A stretch of 5,401 bases of DNA from Actinomycetes bacterium (GCA_021787255.1 JAJYMD010000028.1:1-5401); one strand, 5' to 3'. Numbered from the stretch's first letter, positions 1 through 5,401 are shown. A program made the numbers and translations. Notes: generated by a model from the letters alone, not told the origin.

Positions 1-125
1 GCCTGCGGGACCTGAGTGTCGAGATCGCCGATACCACAAACCCCGACTATCGCGACAAGCTCCGAGCCCGACGCGACCGGCTCACCGAGGTGGACGACGC
101 CCTTCGAGCTGCGCTCGGCGCCTAG
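1..125 (+). CDS. Hypothetical protein, C-terminal fragment (5' end outside window)
   Basis: An open frame entering from the left edge (first full codon at 3) encodes 40 residues and stops at TAG 123-125. The peptide starts LRDLSVEIADTTNPDYRDKL and ends RAALGA. It is rich in Arg, Asp and Glu and looks like an amphipathic helical tail. Third positions are mostly G or C, as in the other genes here, and the frame ends just before a strong terminator-like hairpin; both support a real gene. I do not recognise the family, and nothing catalytic or membrane-spanning is visible in the part present. The gene converges on the ABC permease gene. Confidence 0.55.
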   Translation, partial: LRDLSVEIADTTNPDYRDKLRARRDRLTEVDDALRAALGA

Positions 126-136
126 CGCCCCACGAG

Positions 137-170
137 CCGACTGAGCCTCGTCGAGCCAGGGCTCAGTCGG
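137..170. terminator. Bidirectional hairpin terminator between convergent genes
   Basis: CCGACTGAGCC (137-147) and GGCTCAGTCGG (160-170) form a perfect 11-bp inverted repeat around a 12-nt loop. It begins 11 bp after the stop codon of the left-edge gene. Its right arm contains the stop codon of the minus-strand permease (163-165). No T-tract follows on either strand, which is common in high-GC actinobacteria. The symmetry and the position between two converging 3' ends suggest one hairpin serving both transcripts; termination itself is inferred. Confidence 0.75.
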
Positions 171-1038
171 TCCGCCGGAAGCCGCTCAGGGCGAGCGCCA
201 GGAAGACGAGCGCCAGTGCCGCGACGATGCCGAGCTCGGCCCCCATCGGCAGCGTCGTGCCGAACAGGCTGACGCCGACGGGGAACCGGGCAGCCGCCTG
301 GGGTGTGAGGTGCTGGGCAGCCTGCACGACATGGCGGACCGGGTCGACTGCGTAGGTGAGCGGGTTCAGGCGGGTGATGACGGCCAGCCAGGTGGGCAGG
401 CCCGAGAGCGGGAACAGCGCCCCCGACAGGAACAGCATCGGGAACAGCAGCAGCTGCATGACGACCGCGAACCCCTCCATGTTCTTGATGCGGCTGGCCA
501 CCGCGATCCCGAACGCCGTGAGCGTGAGCGCCATCAGCAGCTCGCAGCCGATCACCGCGAGCACGACCCCGGCGGTGAGCCGCACGCCGACGAGGGGTGC
601 GAGCAGCAGCATGATGGTGCCCTGCACCGAGGCGATGGTCGCGCCGCCCAGGCACTTGCCCACGACCAGCGCCCAGCGGCCCACCGGCGCGACCAGCATC
701 TCCCGGAGGAAGCCGAACTCCCGGTCCCAGACGATGGAGATGGCCGAGCCGATCGCGGTCGTGCTCACGGTCATCGCGACCACGCCGGGGAGGACGAACT
801 TCGTGAAGCCGAAGCCGTGGATGGTGGGCGTGAGCGTGCTCATCCCGTACCCGAGCACGAAGAGGAACACGAAGGGCTGGATGAAACCGGAGAAGATCCT
901 CGACCGGGTGCGCTCGAACCGGATCAGCTCCCGCTCCCAGACCATCCCGACCGTGCGCAGCTCTTCGCCCAGACTGGGAGGCTGGTCCACGACGGACATC
1001 GCTTCGGCGCGGACGGTCACGGCGGTCACGGCGGTCAC
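163..1038 (-). CDS. ABC-2 type (DrrB-like) exporter permease
   Basis: This is the membrane subunit of an ABC exporter. The 291-residue length is normal for the DrrB/ABC-2 family. A cytoplasmic N-terminus with WERELIRFERTRSR (34-47) leads into about six hydrophobic segments, near residues 49-68, 80-103, 125-150, 153-181, 188-212 and 267-286. The loop after the second segment carries the family-typical DREFGFLREMLVAPV (105-119). NPLTYAVDPVR (225-235) follows the fifth. The GTG start at 1036-1038 directly follows the ATPase stop codon (1039-1041), so the pair is translationally coupled. The start is uncertain: GTG codons at 1029 and 1020 and ATG at 999 (beginning MSVVDQPP) are also possible, and GAAGGTAGG just upstream suits 1029 better than 1038. 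The substrate cannot be deduced; daunorubicin-type drug or lipid export is family knowledge only. Confidence 0.93.
   Translation of the reverse strand: MTAVTAVTVRAEAMSVVDQPPSLGEELRTVGMVWERELIRFERTRSRIFSGFIQPFVFLFVLGYGMSTLTPTIHGFGFTKFVLPGVVAMTVSTTAIGSAISIVWDREFGFLREMLVAPVGRWALVVGKCLGGATIASVQGTIMLLLAPLVGVRLTAGVVLAVIGCELLMALTLTAFGIAVASRIKNMEGFAVVMQLLLFPMLFLSGALFPLSGLPTWLAVITRLNPLTYAVDPVRHVVQAAQHLTPQAAARFPVGVSLFGTTLPMGAELGIVAALALVFLALALSGFRRTD
1012..1038. repeat. Three 9-bp tandem repeats at the permease start
   Basis: Three consecutive 9-bp units (1012-1020, 1021-1029, 1030-1038) read GACGGTCAC, GGCGGTCAC and GGCGGTCAC on the plus strand. On the coding (minus) strand each begins with GTG, so the permease opens with Val-Thr-Ala, Val-Thr-Ala, Val-Thr-Val in frame. 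Copy-number change would add or remove three residues and one alternative start codon without shifting frame. Confidence 0.8.
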
Positions 1039-2070
1039 CTACCTTCTTCGGGCCCGGAAGGCACGGGCACGCGTCGACACCGCGCTCTCCGCGCTCTCGT
1101 CGCGGATCTGGCGGCCCGTGTAGTGGAGGAAGACGTCGTCGAGGGTCGGGCGGTGCACGTGGACGTTGTGGACCGGCGTCCCGGCGACGTCGATGAGCTG
1201 GGCCACCTGGGACTCGCCGTTCGCGGTGAAGACGACGACGGCGTCCTTGGCCCGTCGCACCTGCCAACCGGCGGCTCGCAGCCGCTGCTCGGCCGTCTCG
1301 TCGTCGGAGGTGGCGAGCGCCACGGTGTCCTCGCCGACGCTGCGCCTGAGCGCGTCTGGGGTGTCGAGCGCCACGATCTGACCGTGGTCGATGATGGCGA
1401 CCCGCCCGGCATGGTCCGCCTCGTCCATGTAGTGGGTGGTGAGGAAGACGGTGACGCCCTCCTCGTCGCGCATGCGCAGGATGTCGTCCCAGATGAGCGC
1501 GCGCGTCTGGGGGTCGAGCCCGACGGTGGGCTCGTCCAGGAAGAGCACCGCCGGGGTGTGCAGCATCGCCCGGGCGATCTCGAGACGCCGGGCCATGCCG
1601 CCGGAGAAGGTGGAGACGACGTCCCGGCGCCGGTCGCTGAGCGCCACGAGCTCGAGGACTCGGGCGATCCGCTCGGGGGCGTGCTTGGCGGGGACGTGGT
1701 AGAGCACCGCGTGGAAGCGGAGGTTCTCCTCGGCGGTCAAGTGGTCGTCGAGCGTCTGCTCCTGGAAGACGAGGCCGATGTGCCGGCGCACCGCCTCCGG
1801 CTGGCGCGCCACGTCGAAGCCGGCGACGCTCGCAGCGCCGCCGCTCGGGCGCAGGAGCGTGCACAGCATGCTGATGGTCGTGGACTTCCCCGCACCGTTC
1901 GGACCGAGGAACGCGAAGATCTCGCCGGCCGCGACGCTGAAGGACACCTCGCGCACCGCCTGGAGGTCGCCGTAGCGCTTGGACAGGGCCCGAGTCTCGA
2001 CGGCCAAGCCCGCGGCCTCGGGCTCCGGCGCGCCCGCTGGCCGCTCGGAAGTCGCTTCGAGCTGGGCCAC
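1039..2070 (-). CDS. ABC exporter ATP-binding protein, DrrA-like
   Basis: This is the cytoplasmic ATPase that powers the neighbouring permease. The open frame extends further upstream, but GTG at 2068-2070 is chosen because AGGAGGG lies 10 nt before it. This gives 343 residues, close to the usual DrrA length. Motifs counted from that start: Walker A GPNGAGKST (56-64); Q-loop in VFQEQTLDDHLT (Gln about 103); signature FSGGM (155-159, a variant of LSGGQ); Walker B VLFLDEP with catalytic Glu at about 180; D-loop GLDPQTR; and the switch His in TTHYMDEAD (about 213). The C-terminal extension ends with PTLDDVFLHYTG (308-319), characteristic of the DrrA/multidrug subgroup. All catalytic residues are present, so it should be active. 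It is the first gene of a two-gene operon and its stop codon abuts the permease start. Substrate unknown. Confidence 0.95.
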   Translation of the reverse strand: MAQLEATSERPAGAPEPEAAGLAVETRALSKRYGDLQAVREVSFSVAAGEIFAFLGPNGAGKSTTISMLCTLLRPSGGAASVAGFDVARQPEAVRRHIGLVFQEQTLDDHLTAEENLRFHAVLYHVPAKHAPERIARVLELVALSDRRRDVVSTFSGGMARRLEIARAMLHTPAVLFLDEPTVGLDPQTRALIWDDILRMRDEEGVTVFLTTHYMDEADHAGRVAIIDHGQIVALDTPDALRRSVGEDTVALATSDDETAEQRLRAAGWQVRRAKDAVVVFTANGESQVAQLIDVAGTPVHNVHVHRPTLDDVFLHYTGRQIRDESAESAVSTRARAFRARRR

Positions 2071-2080
2071 CGTCTGGGCT

Positions 2081-2087
2081 CCCTCCT
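2081..2087 (-). promoter_or_regulatory. Ribosome binding site deciding the ATPase start
   Basis: On the minus strand this reads AGGAGGG, a near-perfect Shine-Dalgarno sequence 10 nt upstream of GTG 2070. It is the reason for rejecting a start as far upstream as 2331, which would add 87 low-complexity Pro/Arg/Gly residues not expected in this family. Confidence 0.75.
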
Positions 2088-2117
2088 GTTGGATCCGTCT
2101 CGGGCCTGCGCGGGCGT

Positions 2118-2143
2118 CCAGCCCCTCCCTGGGAGGAGGCTGG
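2118..2143. promoter_or_regulatory. Imperfect inverted repeat in the ATPase leader
   Basis: CCAGCC (2118-2123) pairs with GGCTGG (2138-2143). After one bulged A (2137) the inner CCT/AGG pairs continue the stem. It lies about 50-75 bp upstream of the ATPase start codon, so it is either a hairpin in the 5' leader of the exporter mRNA or a dyad operator for a repressor. Which of these it is cannot be told from sequence; chance pairing in GC-rich DNA is also possible. Confidence 0.35.
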
Positions 2144-2366
2144 TCGCCTGACTGGACGAGGTTGGTGCACGCGTCGGCGCCGGAGTAGGGCCGATGGTCA
2201 TCGACCGGCGGCGGCACCCCTCGCGTGGGGATGGCACCGGAGGCCCGACGAGGCGATCGACAGCGCGGCTCGGCAGGCGCCGGCGAGTGCCAGACTGACG
2301 CGACGCATCCACCTGCCGACCCGACGCCCATCCACCTGCGGGCCCGGCTGCCACCGCCGGCACGGG

Positions 2367-2446
2367 GCCGAGGAGGCCCGGGGCCGAGGAGGCCCGACGC
2401 CGAGGAGGCCCGGGGCCGAGGAGGCCCGACGCCGAGGAGGCCCGAC
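2367..2446. repeat. Five tandem 16-bp repeats upstream of purU
   Basis: Five head-to-tail units start at 2367, 2383, 2399, 2415 and 2431, with consensus GCCGAGGAGGCCCG followed by GG or AC (order GG, AC, GG, AC, AC). The first 14 bases are identical in all five. A further GCCG at 2447-2450 begins a sixth copy that breaks off. Each unit contains GAGGAGG, a full Shine-Dalgarno core on the plus strand. The unit length is not a multiple of 3, so copy number affects reading frame across the array. Confidence 0.92.
2434..2440 (+). promoter_or_regulatory. Probable purU ribosome binding site inside the last repeat
   Basis: GAGGAGG in the fifth repeat unit lies 10 nt upstream of ATC 2451, the codon where the purU-homologous frame most plausibly begins. 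The spacing equals that of the ATPase gene's own ribosome binding site in this window. Four identical copies sit upstream at 16-nt intervals. Its use is inferred. Confidence 0.5.
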
Positions 2447-2450
2447 GCCG

Positions 2451-3371
2451 ATCTCTCACCGCCCGACCCCTGCGCTCGACGACTCCGACGACGGGTTCGT
2501 CCTCAGCCTCTCATGCCCGGACCGCCCGGGGATCGTCTTCGCGGTCTCCCGGTACCTCGTGGAGCACGACTTCACGATCGTCGAGAGCCAGCAGTTCGGC
2601 GACCGGGACTCGGGGCTGTTCTTCATGCGGATCGAATTCGCCCCGGTGGAGGTGGCCCCAGGCTCCGCCGGGCGGCCAGCTGGTCAGGTGGCTTCGCTCG
2701 AAGGTCTTCGAGCCTCCTTCGCGCCGGTGGCAGAGCCGTTCTCGATGGTCTGGCACCTGGAACGCAGGTCCGCCAGACAACGGCTCCTCATCATGGTGAG
2801 CAAGCTGGGCCACTGCCTGAACGACCTGCTGTTCCGCGCCAGCACCGGATGGCTCGACGTCGACGTCGTGGCCGTCGTCAGCAACCACCCTGATCTCGGT
2901 GACATGGCGCGCGGCTACGGGGCCCCGTTCCATCACCTCCCGGTCACCCCGGACACGAAGCCCGAGGCCGAGGCGCGTCTGATGGAGCTCGTGGAGACGC
3001 TCGAGGTGGACCTCGTCGTGCTCGCCCGCTACATGCAGGTCCTCTCGAGCGACGTGTGCTCTCGGCTGGAGGCACGGGCCATCAACATCCACCACTCGAT
3101 GCTGCCGAGCTTCAAAGGGCCCCAGCCCTACGAGCAGGCCCACGCACATGGCGTGAAGGTCATCGGCGCGACGGCTCACTACGTCACGCCCGACCTCGAC
3201 GAAGGTCCGATCATCGAGCAGGCGACCGCGCGGATCGACCACAGCATGTCCGCGGCCGACGCGGCTGCCGTCGGCCGCGACACGGAGTGCCTCGCTCTGG
3301 CGCGCGCGGTGCGGTGGCACACGCAGCGGCGAGTCTTCGTCGACGGGCGTCGGACCGTCGTGTTCCGCTGA
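2451..3371 (+). CDS. purU: Formyltetrahydrofolate deformylase PurU (non-canonical or lost start codon)
   Basis: PurU hydrolyses 10-formyl-THF to formate and THF in the cytoplasm, balancing one-carbon pools and supplying formate for purine synthesis. Counting from codon 2451 there are 306 residues, against about 280-290 usual. An N-terminal ACT domain contains SCPDRPGIVFAVSRYL and IVESQQFGDRDSGLFFMR (about 21-60). The formyltransferase-fold domain follows, with LIMVSKLGHCLNDLL, LARYMQVLS, INIHHSMLPSFKG and GATAHYVTPDLDEGPIIEQ. The catalytic triad is present: Asn 213, His 215, Asp 250. The stop is TGA 3369-3371. The start is a problem. ACT homology begins at about 2499, but the frame has no ATG, GTG or TTG upstream. 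GTG 2559 is the first canonical start and would delete the first ACT strand and helix. ATC 2451, 10 nt after GAGGAGG and giving (I)SHRPTPALDDSDDGF, is the best candidate. An upstream frameshift or sequence error is the alternative. Monocistronic in this window. Confidence 0.9.
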   Translation: MSHRPTPALDDSDDGFVLSLSCPDRPGIVFAVSRYLVEHDFTIVESQQFGDRDSGLFFMRIEFAPVEVAPGSAGRPAGQVASLEGLRASFAPVAEPFSMVWHLERRSARQRLLIMVSKLGHCLNDLLFRASTGWLDVDVVAVVSNHPDLGDMARGYGAPFHHLPVTPDTKPEAEARLMELVETLEVDLVVLARYMQVLSSDVCSRLEARAINIHHSMLPSFKGPQPYEQAHAHGVKVIGATAHYVTPDLDEGPIIEQATARIDHSMSAADAAAVGRDTECLALARAVRWHTQRRVFVDGRRTVVFR

Positions 3372-3390
3372 TCCTCGCTTGATCCTCGCT
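3369..3390. repeat. 11-bp tandem duplication at the purU stop codon
   Basis: TGATCCTCGCT occurs at 3369-3379 and again, perfectly, at 3380-3390. The first copy starts with the purU stop codon. The second TGA is out of the purU frame, so it is not a backup stop. It looks like a small slippage duplication in the 41-bp spacer between convergent genes. Confidence 0.8.
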
Positions 3391-3396
3391 CGGCGC

Positions 3397-3414
3397 AGCC
3401 TTGCCGCGCAGGCT
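3397..3414. terminator. Weak hairpin between convergent purU and exported-protein genes
   Basis: AGCCT (3397-3401) and AGGCT (3410-3414) can pair around an 8-nt loop in the spacer where two genes converge. It slightly overlaps the minus-strand stop codon (3413-3415), as the stronger hairpin at 137-170 does on the other side. The stem is only 5 bp with no T-tract, so the call rests mainly on position. Confidence 0.25.
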
Positions 3415-4645
3415 ATGTCGAAGAGCCGTACCGGATCGGCACCCGGAGCTGCTCCGACCTCGCCCACCTCGTCGCCACGAGCCTCCACACCTCCAGCTCG
3501 CTGCCGGAGGACGCGAGCGCGACGATCTCGCCTGTCCCCTCGACGACGGCCTGGGTCCCGGCGGGCGGGCGCGCCAGCACCTTCCAAGCTGGCAGCCGGC
3601 GTGCGCCGGCGTGCGCGGCCGCGGCCTCGAGGACGAGGACGGCGGTCGCCCGCGAGCCGCTGCCGACGACGACGCCGGCCACGTGGCCCCCTTCCTCGTC
3701 GCTCGAGAGCAGCTGCCCGTCGATGCGCACGGGCTCGGACACCGACCACGAGCGCGCACCGGCGGCCCGGGACATGGCGAGCAGCGAGACGCCCCGTGCC
3801 GACGGCCCGCTCGCCTCGACGAGCGCTCCGGTCCCCGAGCCGCCGGCGGTGACCCGGAGCACCTCCTCGCGGGCAGCCGCCGCGCCTTTTGGCAGCGAGC
3901 GGGGCGAGGGACCGACCAGCCGCCACGACCCGCCGGTGTCTTGGAACAGCCCGACGACGCCCGGGTGCGTGCAGGCCGCGCCGAGCAGCGGGCCACCCGC
4001 GGCGACCCCGACCGCGTCCAGCGCGGAGACCCCGCACGCCCTGCCTGCCGAGGTGGCCGCCAGCGCCGACGTCGTCACGACCTTGGTCCAGGCTGTGAGC
4101 GTCCCCTCTGCGCGCAGGAGCGTCCCGTGGCCCGATCGCACGAGCGCGTACGCCGCGCCCGCCGGCCCCGTCGCCACGGCGTCCGCGACGTCCGCCAGCC
4201 CCGAGGGCAGCAGGCCGGAGCTCCAGGTCCTGCCGGCGTCGGCGGTGCGCGCGAGCGGGGAGAACCGCAGGAGGTCCGTCGGCTGGATCCCGACCGTCAC
4301 GGGCCCGCGCGCGCTCGAGCCGGCGGCCACCGAGATGCCGCCGTTGGTCGCGACGCCCGGGGGGGTGACCAACCTCCAGCGCTGCGCGCCGGCAGGTCGG
4401 AACAGCACCTGCCAGAACGTGTTGTGGGGATGACCGAGGTGGCCCATCGGGACCACCGCCCAGGAACCCTGCGCGTCGGTCCACGCCTGCGCGAGCCCCG
4501 CGCTCTGAAGCTGGCCGGCGGCCGCACCATTGCGCCGTGCCGAGACCGTCCGCGCGGCGGCCGCACCCGACGCGGGAGCCCGAGCCGCGACCAGCGCGCC
4601 CAGGCCGCAGCACGCGGCCAGCATCCAACGCCCAGCGGGCCTCAC
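3413..4645 (-). CDS. Exported protein of unknown function with Asp-box/beta-propeller hints
   Basis: The GTG at 4643-4645 overlaps the stop codon of the upstream SCO-like gene (GTGA), giving 410 residues and translational coupling. The N-terminus is an apparent signal peptide: RPAGR, then a hydrophobic stretch (about 8-22), then small residues with a possible cleavage after ASGAAA near residue 30. The mature part is rich in Ala, Gly, Ser and Val and looks like short beta strands. TADAGRTW (134-141) fits the Asp-box/BNR pattern [ST]xDxGxTW. DTGGSW (236-241) and DAQGSW (57-62) resemble degenerate copies at roughly repeating spacing. Two mature cysteines, at 204 and 225, could form a disulfide. 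No catalytic motif is recognised, and sialidase activity should not be assumed from Asp-boxes. Pairing with a SCO-like protein suggests a role outside the membrane. Stop TAG is at 3413-3415. Confidence 0.8.
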   Translation of the reverse strand: MRPAGRWMLAACCGLGALVAARAPASGAAAARTVSARRNGAAAGQLQSAGLAQAWTDAQGSWAVVPMGHLGHPHNTFWQVLFRPAGAQRWRLVTPPGVATNGGISVAAGSSARGPVTVGIQPTDLLRFSPLARTADAGRTWSSGLLPSGLADVADAVATGPAGAAYALVRSGHGTLLRAEGTLTAWTKVVTTSALAATSAGRACGVSALDAVGVAAGGPLLGAACTHPGVVGLFQDTGGSWRLVGPSPRSLPKGAAAAREEVLRVTAGGSGTGALVEASGPSARGVSLLAMSRAAGARSWSVSEPVRIDGQLLSSDEEGGHVAGVVVGSGSRATAVLVLEAAAAHAGARRLPAWKVLARPPAGTQAVVEGTGEIVALASSGSELEVWRLVATRWARSEQLRVPIRYGSST

Positions 4646-5361
4646 GCCGACAGCGTGGCGCGCAGCTCGTCGGCGACGAGGGCGGACATCGACGCGGAGG
4701 CCCTCGCTGTGTTGCCGGGGTTCGTCCCCAGCGCGGCGCGCAGCCTCCCGTCGGGATCGATGATGAACGCCACGAAGGAGTGGGCCACCATCGCGCCGGC
4801 CGGCAGGGTTGTCACCTGCACGCCGTAGGCGTCCCAGACGTGGGTCAGCTGCCGGAGGGACCCGGTCAGGTAGAGCCAGTTGGGCATCGTGGTGAGATGT
4901 TCCTGGCGGTCGAACGCCCGGGTCGCGGCGACCGAGTGGTACACGGGGTTCGCCGCCACTGCGACGAGCTCGGTCCGGCGCGCCTCGGCGCCGAGCATCC
5001 GGTCGGCGAGCGCGAAGCTGCGCGCGATGAGCGGGCATGTCAGCGAGCAGACTGGGTCGAGGAAGGTCAACGCCACGGCCTTGCCTCGAAGGCTCGCGAG
5101 CGAGACCCGCTCGCCGTCCTGGTCGGTCAGGGTGAACCCCGGGGCCAGCGCGTCGAGCGTGCCCGGAGACCCGTTGAGCGCCTCGGCCAGGATCGGGCTC
5201 GCGGTGGGGTCGAGCGACGCCGCGGCCATCGGCACCGCGCCGACGAGGACGACCGCGGCGCTGAACACCGCCAACCCGAGGCGACCGAGGACCGCCGGCG
5301 TGAAGACCTCCGGCAACCGGCGCAACCTGCCGCGGGCGACCTCGAGCGCGCCTGCGGGCAC
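4642..5361 (-). CDS. SCO1/SenC-family thioredoxin-fold protein, membrane-anchored
   Basis: SCO proteins deliver copper to the CuA site of cytochrome c oxidase or act as thiol reductases outside the membrane. From GTG 5361 there are 239 residues. A basic N-terminus is followed by a hydrophobic segment (about 24-48) acting as anchor or signal. The thioredoxin-like domain starts near APGFTLTDQDGERVSLASLR (73-92). LTFLDPVCSLTCPL carries the CxxxC pair (Cys 105, Cys 109), and VAHSFVAFIIDPDG supplies the distal His 194, so all three expected copper ligands are present. NWLYLTGS and VWDAYGV also match the family pattern. The start is uncertain: no Shine-Dalgarno precedes GTG 5361, and the frame stays open to the window edge, so the true start may lie outside. 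The stop (TGA, 4642-4644) overlaps the next gene's GTG start. Confidence 0.88.
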   Translation of the reverse strand: MPAGALEVARGRLRRLPEVFTPAVLGRLGLAVFSAAVVLVGAVPMAAASLDPTASPILAEALNGSPGTLDALAPGFTLTDQDGERVSLASLRGKAVALTFLDPVCSLTCPLIARSFALADRMLGAEARRTELVAVAANPVYHSVAATRAFDRQEHLTTMPNWLYLTGSLRQLTHVWDAYGVQVTTLPAGAMVAHSFVAFIIDPDGRLRAALGTNPGNTARASASMSALVADELRATLSA

Positions 5362-5401
5362 GAGCGCCGGCTCGCGTACCGACGAAGGTGCTCTGAGCAG
5401 C

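Larger units (their letters stand above)
2071..2450. other. Divergent intergenic region between exporter operon and purU
   Basis: About 380 bp lie between the two divergently oriented starts. The spacer should contain both promoters. It holds the ATPase ribosome binding site, a leader dyad (2118-2143) and the 16-bp tandem array (2367-2446). Open frames cross it on both strands, but they translate to low-complexity Pro/Arg/Gly sequence and are not credible genes. No convincing -35/-10 pair stands out; the best I see on the plus strand is TTGGTG (2162) with TAGGGC (2186) at 18 bp spacing, which is weak. Confidence 0.6.

Noticed and set aside
310..2151. Long plus-strand open frame (about 613 codons) opposite the exporter operon
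   Set aside because: It lies antisense to two clearly recognised genes and its product is Asp/Glu/His/Arg-rich low-complexity sequence, typical of opposite-strand frames in high-GC DNA.
2162..2191. TTGGTG and TAGGGC as a purU promoter
   Set aside because: Both hexamers match the consensus poorly and similar pairs arise by chance in this sequence.
2071..2331. N-terminal extension of the ATPase to a start at 2331
   Set aside because: It would add 87 Pro/Arg/Gly-rich residues unlike the family, whereas GTG 2070 has a strong ribosome binding site and gives the usual length.
2367..2446. CRISPR-like array
   Set aside because: The 16-bp units are contiguous with no spacers between them.
2225..2893. 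Plus-strand open frame of 222 codons starting before the repeat array
   Set aside because: It runs out of frame through conserved purU sequence and encodes low-complexity residues. It matters only as the possible upstream start if repeat copy number changed.
3598..3617. 10-bp direct repeat CGGCGTGCGC within the exported-protein gene
   Set aside because: It is short, lies inside Ala/Gly/Arg-rich coding sequence and has no positional meaning.
4605..4625. Lipobox (LAAC, residues 9-12) in the exported protein
   Set aside because: The cysteine comes before most of the hydrophobic segment and too close to the N-terminus, so an ordinary signal peptide fits better.
2511..4628. Long minus-strand open frame (about 705 codons) spanning purU and the exported-protein gene
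   Set aside because: It crosses two better-supported genes in the wrong frame, has no recognisable motif and is Arg/Gly/Ala-rich.
3401..4828. Long plus-strand open frame opposite the exported-protein gene
   Set aside because: Its product is Arg/Pro/Ala-rich low complexity. The minus-strand frame has a signal peptide, an Asp-box and a coupled start.

Overview
The window is very GC-rich, with strong G/C preference at third codon positions, GTG starts, and long spurious open frames opposite every gene. This fits a high-GC actinobacterium (Actinomycetota). A more precise assignment, for example to Acidimicrobiia, would be a guess. No rRNA, tRNA, CRISPR array, insertion sequence or phage gene is visible.

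Layout. The left edge holds the last 40 codons of an unrecognised plus-strand gene. It converges on a two-gene minus-strand ABC exporter operon: an ATPase of the DrrA type (1039-2070), followed with no gap by its ABC-2 (DrrB-type) permease (163-1038). A perfect 11-bp inverted repeat (137-170) sits between the converging 3' ends and probably stops transcription from both sides. A divergent spacer of about 380 bp (2071-2450) separates the exporter from purU (formyltetrahydrofolate deformylase, plus strand, ending at 3371). This spacer contains five tandem 16-bp units that abut the purU coding region. purU converges on a second minus-strand pair: a SCO1/SenC-like thioredoxin-fold protein (4642-5361, possibly continuing past the right edge) and a downstream 410-residue exported protein with Asp-box/beta-propeller hints (3413-4645). 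Their stop and start codons overlap in a GTGA.

How the genes relate. The ATPase and permease should form one membrane exporter of unknown substrate. PurU hydrolyses 10-formyl-THF to formate and THF, feeding one-carbon and purine metabolism, and has no evident link to its neighbours. The SCO-like protein keeps the CxxxC and distal His ligands expected for copper delivery or thiol redox outside the membrane. Its tightly coupled exported partner may act in the same extracytoplasmic process, but its function is unknown.

The most notable feature is the purU start. The conserved N-terminal ACT domain is intact in frame, but no ATG, GTG or TTG precedes it in that frame. The best candidate is ATC at 2451, placed 10 nt after a GAGGAGG Shine-Dalgarno sequence supplied by the last tandem repeat. 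Because the repeat unit is 16 bp (not a multiple of 3), a change in copy number would also change which upstream start is in frame with purU.
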